In this document: positions 11,501 to 25,600 of the stretch, piece after piece
Position numbering within the stretch: position 1 is the stretch's first letter
Layout of the letters: each line of letters starts with the position of its first letter
Assembly (NCBI GenBank): GCA_000149265.1
Contig: CH003313.1
Location: forward strand, 1,177,503-1,241,502
Source of the DNA: Ciona savignyi
Taxonomy: Eukaryota; Chordata; Ascidiacea; Phlebobranchia; Cionidae
Length of the DNA stretch: 64,000 nt
Direction of reading: 5' to 3'
The notes under the pieces: model-generated
Databases searched by the model: none
What the model saw: the letters and a program-made list of their open reading frames with translations, nothing else
What the model was told of the DNA's origin: nothing
Translations under genes and position numbers: made by a program

Positions 11501-13551
11501 TTCCAGTCGTTTGCGGGAAGCATTGATGCGGTGAACAGGGAAACGGAAATGCTCAGATGTAAGAGCATTGTGTGTTTAGGCTCTTAACTTAGCGGCCTAA
11601 CTGAAACCGAGTTGTTTCGAGATGATGAAATGAAAACTTTCCGGCCGCCTAATATGCGGTATAGTTTAATTTATTTTTGTTTCCATGATAAAAACATGAA
11701 GCAGGACATTTAGTAAAAAATTGGTAAACAAGAAAAAACGGTAAAACAACAGTCATGAAAACACGTTTAAAAAGATATATAAATAAACTGGTTCCCTCGA
11801 TTCTGTGAACTGAAATGGGTATTGTGTCCCAACATTATGTTGCACCTTATATTCCGGCGAATGATAAACTCCCAAAATGTATAACGCAGAAAAAAAGTTA
11901 TTTTTTAACATAAAACGGGTCGGACTTGCTTATATTAAAAGGCTATGGAATTATTTATTAATAAAACATTTCCCATGATGATAACATTGTTCCTACATAG
12001 CTGATGCAGAATCAAGAACACTTACTCTTGGTGAGATGAGTGAGACCGTGTATAACATGCAAAACGAGGTTGATCTTTTAAAAGGTAAGTCGCAAATTTT
12101 TTAACTTTTGCAATAACTTACGTTTGTATTCGCGTTACTGCAAGCATTAGTCTGTATAAGAAGGAAAACTCTTTCCATAGACTCCTTGAGGAAGCAGTCT
12201 ATGACTCTTTCTGTATATTAAATCGAAGCACAGATACACTGTATATTATTATTTTTCTATTTTCAACCAATATTAAAATGTGCTACTTTATACAAAGGTC
12301 GTTAAATTATAGGAATATATTTATGTCTACACCCGTAAATGAAAGCGCAAGGGGCTGAGCATTATCACACGGAAAATCGTCAGATTATCTCGGGATTATG
12401 TAAGGAAGTGTTCTCACATTGTTATTCGTCAGATCACCCCGCCTCCACCGTCGGGTTATAACCGGATCTATTGCAGTATGATGTGTATGATTTAGACGTT
12501 TCTTCAATTTTGGTAGAACACTTTAATACGCAGTGTTCAGGCAATGTCCGTCCGCTAAGTGCATTGCCAAAGATCACGACCGAATAGGTTGTCACCAGTT
12601 TCGACCCGATTACATTTAGATTGAAAGTGGACGCACTAATCTATCAAACTGTGACAAGAGGAGTTAGTTATTAATATCCCAAGCGTGTTAATTTAACATA
12701 AAGTTGTTCTATTATCTTAGCAAGCGAACAAGCTATGCCGGAAGATGCTTACGAATCCGAAATAGTGACTGGGGATTTCCCTTTATCACTGGAGGATCTC
12801 AGTGACGCAATAAGAGTTGTTGAACGCAAACAAAGCACCATGAACAACACTATACAGGTTCGAAAGTTATAACAGAATCAAAGGGTTTTATAACACTTTT
12901 TTATCGAATTTGTTCAAGAGCGCGCGAAGCCTCTGTCAAAATAGGTCCATGCGATTTTAGCACCTAAATTCTTCATCCTATAATGAACATGCTGTAAACC
13001 AAATATATCCAGATAACTGTTTTCTCAGAATATGCCTTGCAATATGCTTGGTCTCGAATGCTAACCTGGCTCGATATTATGCACCGTTTGCCCCGCTATT
13101 AGCTGACGCAGATTTTCTTTTATATTTTATGTTAAAATTTAACTGAGTCCAAGCAACGTTGGTAAAATACCTAGTCCCTGACAGAAACATGTAGCAACCG
13201 GGTTGGTTTCGATTTCCCAACCCTTTGTCTGTCGATTTGACGCGACACCAAAGCCTTTGCGTTTGACCATTAGGGTGTTGGAAACATTTATCAGTTTGTA
13301 CTTTTTGACCACAGAACATCACAGCAATATTGGAAACAAAGTCACGTTCGGTAATTACTCCTTCAGCTACAAGTACACAAACAGATATAAACGGAGACAA
13401 CTTCAACATGTTAATAGACGTTGCTACGACAGTTGCGGCAATAGAGGAGTCGCTTAAGCAAGTACAAGGTGAGATATCTCTGACCGGAATTTAACATCAT
13501 CAGTTAAGTGACGCGACTCCAGTACGGTCGTGTGGCCGAATGGTTAACGCG

Positions 13552-13618
<67 letters not shown>

Positions 13619-16600
13619 GACTCTTATACAACAAAAAACGGCCCTGTTGACGATCTTATCATGTGTTCGAAACTTGGCTCAGTAAAAAAAAGTGTCCAGA
13701 CCAAAACAACCATAGCTTGCTTGGCAGAATTACATTACAAATTCGAATAGGAGCGAGTCTCTAATAATGGTGAGTATCAAATATCTCTGTTGTTTTCTAT
13801 TGAATAGCATGCATATTGAAGTTTTAGCACCGCTTATAGCAGACATAGGCAAACTATGGCCCGCGTGCCGAATCCGGCACGCCAGGTCTTTTATTCTGAC
13901 CCGCCTGGTGTCATCGACTTGTTGCTAAATAGCGACGTCACAGCTAAATTAGTTTGTCGCTTAACGTAACAGTGCTCTCTGGTTGTAAGCACTTAATGTA
14001 TGTATATCTAATGTTTTTTATCAGGAGTGATAGAACACGATCACCCACCAGTCTATAAGAATGAAGTAATTTTTGTCCCTAGATTCAAAAAGTGTGCTCA
14101 CCCCAAGGGTAGTTTTCAACTGTACAAGTACAATTGGTATGTGTATCGGTGGCGTTAACCATTCGCCTACACGAGTGTACTTAAGTAGATCATTCCATAT
14201 ATATATATCATTCAATCAACACGACTGCGCCTTGTGTGGCTGAATTATTTTTTTGCGTCACTTTTTTTGAGCTTACTATACCTTCTTGTTAGATCCAATG
14301 CAACCCTAGATTTATTCGTATTCAGATGATTTTACCTGATTAAAAAATGACTATAACTGGATAGACAACTATTCTAACAACTTAAATTGACTGAACTGGC
14401 TGTGTCTTATTTCCCACTTCTACTTGACATTGTCTTGAATAAACTACATGTTTTATTACAAACTAAATAACCTCGATATTTACAGACGCAGATCTGGTGA
14501 AATATGACCTGATAACGCAACGTGTTACGGACCTTGAAACAGACGCGGTCAGTTTGAGGAGAAATCACGATTCTTTGCTTGCAGTGAGTTTGATATGACT
14601 TTTAAAGCAATGTTTCTATTATAAACGACACATTTGTTTATTCCTTTGCATTTATCCTTGTGATGATCATGATGAGTATCTTATTCCATAAGATCATTAG
14701 CTTTTATAGCTTCCTGTGATCCATCGTACTTTTATATTTTGTATTCGAAAAGAGTAGAATATATTCATGTTTTATCCCCGTTAATGGATAAACGAATGGT
14801 GCGTTATAGCACAGGCCGCCGGGATATTATTTTGAAAATACGTAAACTTGCGTTAACACACCAGAAATCGTCAAATAACCTCGAGACGATCATCGAGTTA
14901 CCGGATATATTATTCTGTGTTCTGTATGATTAAATCGTACCTTTAGTTTAAGTAGAACCCATTAATCCACTGGGTTAAGGCGATTGTGGCCATTCGTTAC
15001 GCTGTGGTGGTACGGTTTGCGTTACCAAGTATAATGCATGACGTTTAACAACCAACCTATTGACGAACCCAAACGGATTCAACAGTAGGCTCGACAAAAA
15101 ACTTTTCGTTTTCATATAATTTAGGGTAAGTCCCGTTTAGTAATTTCCCATTTTCGTTTTCACGTTGCAAACTTGATGGTTTGTTGTGTCTATCCCTGCA
15201 GCGGAGATTTACCGATTTACGATGATACGTTTTTTACCATTTGTTTAACATTCTTGGCTTAAAAGGGGTAGATAATTTTATTATTTTTACACGCATTATA
15301 CAGTCAACCCACTTTTTTTTATTTTTGTCTGTTTTCAGGAATGAATGACTTTTAGGCAAAACTTTTTTCCCTCCAAATGTGACTAACTGATATTATATTT
15401 AAAAAAGTGAATGGATCTGATTTCGTTCGGCACACACATACTAATTAGATGTTACTTAACCTTTTTTATGTCTTCTGCAGAACATACAACAAGATATAGA
15501 ATTTCTCAATCAGACATCGCAACGCCATGAGGAGATTTTCAGTCAAATTGGTACGGAGGTTCCACTTAACCCAGGTCCAGATTTTCCATCCGATTATCCC
15601 ACAGGACCGTACCCTCCCTCTGATTCTGTGGAACCTCCCTTAAATTCATCAGGGTTACTTCATCCCCAAGAACTGCTTCGTGCTGTTGAAAAGCCGACCT
15701 CAAACGGAAGTTACGTCACTTTTGAATTTCTGGAGCAAAGATTGAGAGGACGTGATAATGGAGAGCATATTTTCACTCAGAAAGAAACTGATCTTAAAAA
15801 CTTATTGGATTCCCAAGAAAATCGAATAAATAACATTGAAAATTTAGTCAGTGGAATAAATCCACCCCAAAATTTGGTTGCAAGTCCCAGGCTCAATGTT
15901 CATGAATTGGAACAAGTAAAGGTGGATTTAAATGCATTAAACGCCAGCGTCGCTTTTCAAGCTTCCATGCTCAGCCAAGGAATTGGAGAACTAGCAAATT
16001 ATCAATTACGGTATTTGGTTTCTCATTGTGTTTTAAAAACTTCTGATTTTTGTGCTATAAGACAACTATAATTAAATTATCAGGCAGAGATTCAACAAAA
16101 AGAATTAAGTATATCTATATTTTCCGATAATCTTATTTCCCACATTCTGTTCTTAAACAGACCGGTATTAAATTCGATCTTTACCCTGCCAACTTTTTGT
16201 AATATTTAAGCACTGGATAGGTACTTACTTGCATTTTTTCTCCTTTTACCTTATTGAATCTTTCAGCTTGAGAGAGAAAGATATAGAAGACCAAACAAGA
16301 CTTGCTGAACTTAACGATTTAAGATATCTCATTGTAAATGCCACAGAATCACTTTCAAAGATGAGCTTATCAATTGCTGAGCATGAATTGATTATACCAA
16401 GCATATTTGAGGTGGGATGATCTATATATTTAGACTATGATATCTGTTTTATTTTTACTTTGTTACGATACATAACCATTTATATACACTTTAATACAAC
16501 TACACTTTTGTTTGTGGCTTCATGAGAAATAAATCAATTCTGTCTGTTATAAAACCGGCTTTGGATATTGGATAGGATAATACAACAGTGGTATTAGTAA

Positions 16601-19600
16601 CACTTTAAGCATTTGTCAAAAAGGATTAGGTATAGGATATTTACGTTTATCCCTGTGTATGTTGTGTATAATTGACACACGTTTCTTCAATTCAGTAGTA
16701 CCCATCCTTCTTCTCCGTTAGACGATGTCCGTTAAGTGCCTTGCCCAAGGATACAACCAACTAGGTAGTGAAGAGTTTCATACAGGTGCAACTTTTTGGC
16801 TGCACTAACCGACCAAGCTAATCAGTGCCTGAACTGCATTTAGACAACATTCTGTTATGTCCAAAAATATGATGCAATAAACATAAACAAGTTTTCTTCA
16901 GAGCTTGAAAACCAGTGATGAAATACTGCTTGATTTGAGCTCCCAAACATATGAGAATGCAGATGCATTGCAAAGTTTGAACCGAAGCATAATATCATCC
17001 TCCAGTAACACACCCAACCAACAAGATGATGATTTGCTCTTCAGAAGCAGTTTGATATCTCCAGATAATTTTGCCACCAAATTGGAGCTAAGCACATTAC
17101 AAGAGTCACTTGATGCTGTGGTTGCTGATACTGTACAAAGGTCTAGAGAAGAAATTGATTTGCAAATATCCAACCTTATGACAATATCTTCAAGTCTAAT
17201 CCAATACAACGAACTCAACAGTTCACTTCAATATATGAAATCAGAATTCAACGGCATCAGAGACATGGTCAGCTTCCAACAATCGGAAATATCGAGGTTA
17301 ACTTTACATGCAGATGAATTATACCAAGTTTTGGATGATACAACACAGTCTTTTGCAACTATGAAAAGCGCAGTTAAAAATATGACAAGCACTTCCAATG
17401 ATTCCGCAATTCGGAAGATGTTGGAAACCAATGTGAAACAGCTTGGTACCAAAGTCCACGAACACAGAAGGTGGCTGGGGAACCAAAGAAGACGCATTCG
17501 AAACTTGGAAGGTAATATGGTCTGGTGCTATTTTGCCGTAATCTAAATCGCTTCTGGGTTATTGGACCTGTTGCTTTTAAATATTGTTTTTTAATATAGC
17601 TTAAAATTATTGAACAATCTGTTTACTTAAGATTTTGTCCATTAATTTCCTTGCTCTGGGAAGCAACCACAGAAAATTCTTAGTGCAGTGGTCAAACTAT
17701 CAATAGTCTTCCCATTATAAGCTTATTATGTAGCCCCAAACTGTGCTTGGGTCATTTGTACTCTTTATTGCATGGCTTTTTACTTAATGTTTCCATGTAT
17801 AATAACTATTTTACCTATTTTTCTCAAATTACTTTTTTCTTTATTTTATTTCTTTCCCAGTGTCTTACTACTGACTATAGAATATAAGTACTGTTTTCTC
17901 AAATACTATAAATATGAAGTATATCATACTTGCTTTATATTTATGGATAAAGGCATTGATTGTTTACTGATATTTCTAGGGTTGTAATTAAGAAGTTTAG
18001 TACTTTGTTCTTGAATCTATCGAACTAATTTTTAGCATGATAGCACACTTTTCTATGCCTTTCTCTGAAAATTTTAACTCCAATAAAGTTTGTTCTCTGT
18101 ACAATGCATGGCTGACTAACTCTATTAACACATAACCATTGCTCTAACAGGCATGAACATGGAAAGTTTCGCGAGATCGTCCGACCTTACTCTGCTTAAC
18201 AATTCGATCTCTGCAGAGCTCTCTTCAACTAACGTCGCCTTGGAAACTTTATCCGCTGAGCTGTCGGTATTATCCGAGCAGGTCCAGGGAAGTATTTTGC
18301 CTCCTCATGATCAGGTAATTTAAGTTGAAGAAAATCCTCAAATGCATCCCTATGGATGGTACAGTTAAAGGCAATGTAATATGCATAGTCCTTATACCCC
18401 AAATGCCTTGAGTTTGGTTAATGCCGCTAATACAGGGTGCTTTATATAGGGTAAACATTGCATATTTTAACTCCCATTACTACAGTATTTAAGCTATATC
18501 TGTTAAGTGCAGTGCCCAAGAATACAACTGACCAGCTAGCAATACGATTTTATGCTATGATTTTTCCATTGAATATCCAAGATGTTAGATCCCATTGATA
18601 TTTGTTCAGTTTCACAGCCTAAGTTTTTGTGGCCGGGCACAATAGTTAATTTATTTATATAACTGGGTTTTATTATGCGTAAGCATTTTTCATTTATTAT
18701 TTTGTTATATTTTAACCATAAAAAATTTTTTTTTTATCCAGGCCCTGTCAAATTATGAGATACCAGAGCTGGATAGAAATATGAGCAATTCAATCGACAC
18801 TAATCAGCCCCTGGGCAATTTGACAGAACCCAATCAATGGCAGCAAAAGTTACTCCAAGAATTACGATCAATTCCGTCTGCGATTCGTGTTTTACAGTCT
18901 CAGGTAAAGAAGTAAATATTTATTTATTGTAACAACTCTTAAATGTTACTCCATTGAAAAAATCATCACACATTTCCGTCCTCTTCGGTATCATTCAAAA
19001 AGGCGAAAATTAGGGTCATTTTCGTTGATTTCCAGTATTGTAACAACTCTCATTCTCATACCTTCTGATATGGGATATTGTTTATTGCTACCGTGTGTTG
19101 GAGAACGACAGTCAGTATGACAAGGTTAATTATCAGACAACCATAGATATTGCAGTGTGTTGTACTACTTTTGAATTTTGACAAATTTGTGGGGCCAGGG
19201 GTCTTCCAGTTTGCAGGATCCGCTGCTTTCTATACATGGTACATAAGTCTTTGTTCCTGCCCCATTAGGTACACACATGGCTAGGAGCTAACTTTGACTG
19301 GCAGCTAAATAGAAAAACCAGAAAACGGCAATTGTAGTTGTATTCTTTATTATGTTGTGTCATTTGTGAGTTAGTGATCGCCGATTTATACAGCAAACAA
19401 CGACGTAGGTGGAAAACAACTGCTTTAAGTGTCAATGACGTCTTGAGGTGATAACAGAACGAACACAGCCGGTGTGGATTAACTGAAATGCAGTTTATTG
19501 CAAATGTGATAATCAAAATTGCTATAAATTAATTTAAATCCATTGGATATTGCCTTTCTGTGGCAAAAATGAAAATGAAACCAGATATATTTTTGGTCAC

Positions 19601-22600
19601 TACCTTTATTCCTATAACTGTCCTTAAAAAATTCTAATAACAATTCACCACTGGAGACACATGTACCAACCACTACTCATCCACAGATTCATTCATTCCA
19701 AGAGCCCATCAACTCTGTACCCACACTCAACACAAAGGTGGAAACCTTGATTGGCATGCGGAATCTTGTGTTTCAAAATGCTGGTGACATCACATCCTTC
19801 CACCAAGTGGTTACCAACCTGGAGAAGGATATTCTGGGGGTTTCCCAGTCAATCACAAATGTTGGTTACAGACAAGATCGCATTGATTCTTACCATGCAG
19901 ATTTCAGGTGATTTCTAAAATAAAATTTCATATTAGCTGTATGATTTACATATGCTTTTATTGTTTAGAAATCAGTTGAACATTACAAAAGCCAAAATTG
20001 ATCAAACTGATGACAGAGCTGTTGTCTTAAAGCGACGTTTTGATGTTTCTGAGCAGTACATCTCCAGAAACAACAGCGTATTTAAGGATAGACTGACTGC
20101 AGTGCAAACTCAATTAAGAGATAGCAGTACCTCCATGCAAAACGTAAACCAAGAACTTCAGGCCTTAGAAGGGAGAGTACAAACCCAGGATTCTGAAAAC
20201 CTGCAATTTCACAACCAAATTGAAAGCCGAGTTGCTCAAATCGACAAACGCATTGAAGTTCTGTCAAGATCTTCTTCCAATCACGATGATGCAGTGGTGA
20301 CATTGACGCAGCAGATCAGAGAAGAAGGGATCAGCAGGACCCAGGAAGATCAACGCTTGACAACTGCCCATGATGACTTGAGAAGTAATGTTGAAGACAT
20401 GGGAAGCAATGTGCTGGAGATAAGGCACACGTCAGCTGTTACTAACCAACAAGTAGCCGCAATGCAACAAGTTCAGACAAGAAATACAGGTGAGTCAATA
20501 GTTAGTGGTGATTCTAAGTAAAACTAAGTATCACTGTTAATATGGAAAATAGTTCAATGTCATTTGTAGCTCGTTAGATTAAAGGTTGCATGATTAAACT
20601 AGTAACATGCTTGATATTATACATACATTAGTTGAATGTTTTTGGAGTAAAAGTAATGAGTCTCTTGTTGGCTGCACTCTGTAATAGCGTTGAAAACAAC
20701 TCTGGCAATCTGGACATATGCTGTTCGGATAAAGGTACCGTGAATGGGAAAACCAAGGGGGTTAACACACGGGCAATCGTCAGATCACCTCGCGCCCATC
20801 GTTGGGTTACCGGAGCTATTGCAGTGTGTTGCAGTCTGTTGTATATGACAGACACGTTCCTTCAATTTGGTAGAACCCATTAATCCGCTGGGTTCAGGCA
20901 ATCTCCGTAAAGTGCCTTGCCCAAGGACACAACCGACTAGCTAGCGACCAGTTTCGCACCTTCAACCTTTCGATTGAAAGGCGACGCACTTAACCGTTAG
21001 ACCAACGGGCCGGAAGGTCTGTGTTAGATTTCAATTCTACAATACTTACTGTTTAAAGTTAATTTTTAAATCCGCATTTCAGCTGAAGCAACTAGAATAT
21101 TAGGCCTCCAATCAGCTAGTGACAACAAGCTACGTACAGCCTCAATTGCAGTGGAAAAATTGCAAAATGATGTTCTTGTCCAAATTGGACGTCTTACTGA
21201 ATATGATGGGGAAATCACTGAAGTAAAACAATCAATCGCAACTCAGGTATTGTACAAGAAGATTGCAGTAAAATAGGATATTTAATAGATTAGTAAAAAT
21301 AGATTTGATGGGTTGAACCAAAAAATATGTTACCAGGATATATGTAACATTCTTCTTTGTCTTTGATAACTTGTATAAGTTAGGATACAATGGAATATTT
21401 ATGTTTACATATGTATATGGGAAAACCAAGGAGGTTAACATACGGAAAATCGTCAGATCACCTCGCACCCACCGTCGGGTTATTGTAGTGTGTTGTATAT
21501 GAATCACATGCTCCTTCAATTTGGTAGAACCCATTATTTCGTTGAGTTCAGTCAATGTCGGTTAAGTGACTTGCCCAAGGACACAACCAACTAGCTAGTG
21601 ATCAGTTTCTGCCACTTTTCGACCGAAAGACGATGCACTAAACCACTAAGCTATGTGGACGAACTAATCAGGACTAAAGGTTATTAGTTTTATATAAAAG
21701 GATATTTTAGTTTAACACATCAATTTACTGTATTCATGCAACATGCGTTGCCTTGTCCAAGAAAATCAAAAACTAGTCAAGAAAATCAAACTAGGTTTTG
21801 ATCAGCTAACCTGTTATGTCTTGCAGATATATTTGTATATATGTGTGCATAATTCCTAAAATACATATTTCCAGGAATATTATTGGAAAACCTTAATAAT
21901 GTGGCATTAAGAGGTGGCTGATTGTAATATTAAATCCATATTTATTATTGTTCATTAAAATATTGAACAATTTTTATTGTTTAATTTTTTTTCTGTTACA
22001 CATATTTCTGTTGTTTTATCTGTGCAATTGTTTGTTGAATATTTTATAGGTTAATTATTTGTTTGTTGAATTTCTTGTTTGTTGAAAATTTTTTCGATAA
22101 AAATATTTTTATTTCAGACAAACAACATTCTCTCTGCCCGGCAAAGCATAGTCACAGTGAACGACCAACTTAATGCACTGGATCAGCGAGTCCAGGTTTA
22201 TTATGTTGTTTATTCAAAATGGTGATGAAACTTAAGTGTTATTAATAAAACCAAAGAAATGTAAAAATACATATTTATGAAAATGAAACAAATTATAGCA
22301 CAGTAACATGGAAGATGGCAAAATGAATGGTCGATAAAACACATCATTAAAAAATGATTTAAATATTGAATATATCGGAATGGCTGCCAAACCTAAGCAA
22401 GATCAAATCTTTTTCTATGTTTTTGGTGATCGTGACATATACCTCCATGTGATAATCTCTGGACAATGTCCAGTTGCTAGGATGTCAGAATCTGTTAACC
22501 ACATCTTTGATATCAACTTGTTTATATTCATCCAGAGATACGAGTTGTTTATACAGCGTGCGGAACAAGCCATAACCAAGCACAGATCTGACATCTCCTT

Positions 22601-25600
22601 CATTCTCGACAACTCTGTCAACCAGACCGTGGCCATCGAGAGGCTTAAACAAAGAATTGGGTTTAATCCACAAGGTATTCGCAAAAAATGCTGTGTTTGA
22701 TTTTATTAGATAGAAAGGTTTAAGTAATTTATTTAATAACAGATTTTATATTAATCCTGCATTTAAATAAATTGTTCTATAACAGATTTTGTATTGAATG
22801 TACAATGCACCATAAAGGGTATGTTAATCAGTCTATGGATATTTTAAAAATTATCTGAGTCTCTTTCCTTGCATTTTCCTCCATTCCTAAGAATGAAAAT
22901 GCACAATTTTGAAATATCAAAATATGACATTCCAGGCCTTAATGTGTTTAGAAAACCAATTTTGCTTAAAAAACTAATCTAATCAGTTTAGTTATTACTG
23001 CAATCTAATGTTTAGCATTGTGTAATCATGGACAATCCTTTACTGAAAATTTCATTAGTTTTTAATCTGTAGGCCTATCGTTTAAAGCTGCTTTTAATAT
23101 ATTGCATTTCTAGAATCATTTTCCAACATCACAAATGAAATTCTGTCGGAAATGGAGATACTCACTGAGGAAATGCAGGCTATCTCCAATGAAGTAACCA
23201 CGTTCAAACGACAATCTGGAATTCGTGAAAATTCGGTTTTACAGATAGAAGCCAGGCTTACAGAAGTATCAGCAAGGTAAAAGTTACTATTTGAGCTATT
23301 GCAGTGTTTTGTGTATGATTCAGACTTTCGTTTAATATGGTAGAACCCATTATTCCACTAGGTTCAGGCAATGTCCGTTAAGTGCATTTTCCAAGTACAC
23401 AACCGACTCGCTAGCATCCAGATTTGAGTCTGCAACCCTTCGGCTGAAAGGCGACGCACTAAACCATTCAGCTAATTGGTGTGACAATGAGAACAACCTC
23501 CCTCAGGGATAAAATAATATGAGATATTTTCAATGGTCTCTTCTTCTTATACATTGTCTTTTTACATCAGGTCATCTGACAATCTGGTTAAGGTGAACTC
23601 AAATAAAGCTGCTCTGGCTCGCGTGAACAATGACTTGAATCGCCAAAATAATCGAATAATCGATACCGAGTTGGCCATCGATGAACAGAGGTCGGCTAGC
23701 AATGATTTGCAACAGGTGAACTAGGATGTTTATGTTTTAACAATCTAAAGATTAGTTTATGTACACCATGGGGTTAATGGAGCCATTGTAGTGTGTTGCA
23801 TATGATTGAGACATTTCTACTTTTAGTTCATTGATTAACTGAGCAATATTTAAGTACCTAAGGATATACCCAGATCCAACCAATGTAAGCTGATGTGCTG
23901 CACCACATGAGCTATGCAACCTGTCATTTTACACTTGTGGTTCCTTAGGTGTTAAAACCATAGTCGTTATAACAAGTAGTACCACAATGCCACTTTTCAA
24001 TAGTTTGTTTAACTTTAATTGTAGTTATATATATTGGATTTTAGAAACCACTGCATAAAATAGGATAATCATGTTTATGAACAAGGCAAAGGGAATCTAA
24101 AAAAAGATAGTCACTAGGACATGTCATGTCACATGCTTGGAACAAAATACATAAAAAATATAAGTCACTAAAGAGGTCAATTGTTTTTCAGGTTGTGGGT
24201 CAAAACCGAAACAACTTGGCAACATTAAGCAACATGCAATCAACCTTTGATCACCTTACTCAAGGATTGACCAATGCTATCAACAGACAGAGCAACAAAA
24301 CTAGATTTATTGAAACTTCCTATAAATCTTTGAAACAACAGGTTTGACTTGCTTTTGTCATAACAATGTAATCGATAGATTTTCTTATGCATATAATCTA
24401 TTGGATCCTTTTTAGTTTATTTTATATTTGATATATCTTTTGTGTTTTGACTTTCACTTTTAAGTTTACTGGGTTGTAGCAGCAGTTTAATGCTCTGTCT
24501 ATTGGCGTAACCAAGGAAAGTAATAAAAGGGAAGAATAATGTATGGTCATGAATTTGTCCATGCAACCTACCTATTATATCAATTGCACTAACGATGACA
24601 ACAGATATTATTCAAAACATCGGTTAAATGAATGTTTATTAACATAATATGTGTGTTAGATAATTTCAACATAATTTTATTGTTTTTTGTGTTTTTTCTT
24701 CTTTAAACATATTAATTTTACTTTTTACATAACAGACTGTGTTTTCAGATACCCTAAAATATTATTCATTAATTTTAAATTTCTTAAAACCTTCCTAAAA
24801 TTCTAGCTCAACAAATTTATTAAACAACCTGTTTTTTGCTTTCATAAACATTTAAACCGTGATGATGCCAAGTAGTGTTTCAATGCTTGCAGTAAACATG
24901 AAGCTTTGGCATTGTCGGTTAGAACAGTGCTCCGCAACCTTTTTTCACCAGAGACACATTGAGATACTTACTAAATTTGACGGCACATTGCAGTCAAAAT
25001 TAAACGATGAAAGGTCTTCTGACGAGTTATATACATTTAATATTATATTAACAAAGTGTCGATTAGCCATAATATTCGAATTTGCAAAAACTAAAGTTAT
25101 TTGGTAAAAATTGTGTTTAAACATATTATTATTTTTCTGTGGCACGCCTAGCATTGTCCTGTGGGACAGTAGTGTGTCGCGACACACTGGTTGCAGAGCA
25201 CTGGGTTAGAATGAAGCTTATGCTTAAGCCAGTCGACAATGGACCTGATTTATCACAAGTTATTTTTAGTTTTCAGGAGTTCACTATGATATCAATGAAC
25301 ACACAAGATTGCTTGGTGTGCTGAGACAGGGTCAAATTAGTCTTGAAGCAGACATCAACCAAATCTACCAATCATCAGCCAGTATGGAACAAGTATTGCG
25401 CAATGCTGTTTCAAACCTTACTTTCTTGGAGAGGAATATAAATTCAGCAGGAAGCACTGGTCAATCTGGGCAAGGCCTAGACAGAAGGTAAACTTTTCAC
25501 TTTTGTGGTGGCAAATTTAATTTATCAGCCAAAAGGTTTTAAAACTGAAACCTAGATCTGCCAGATTGTCAAGTGCCTATGCTGAATTGTACAGATGTGC

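Noticed and set aside
13526-13690. A possible functional tRNA-Ser gene
   Set aside because: The A and B boxes are recognisable, but the anticodon region is replaced by TA repeats and the arms do not pair; similar copies elsewhere show it is a repeat.
13508-13750. 80-codon ORF with a long Ile-Tyr run
   Set aside because: It is the (TA)n microsatellite inside a tRNA-Ser-like repeat read in frame; no splice or domain support.
16898-17497. Minus-strand ORFs of 106 and 89 codons
   Set aside because: They are antisense shadows of stalk exon 12, which fits the plus-strand gene by splice sites and phase.
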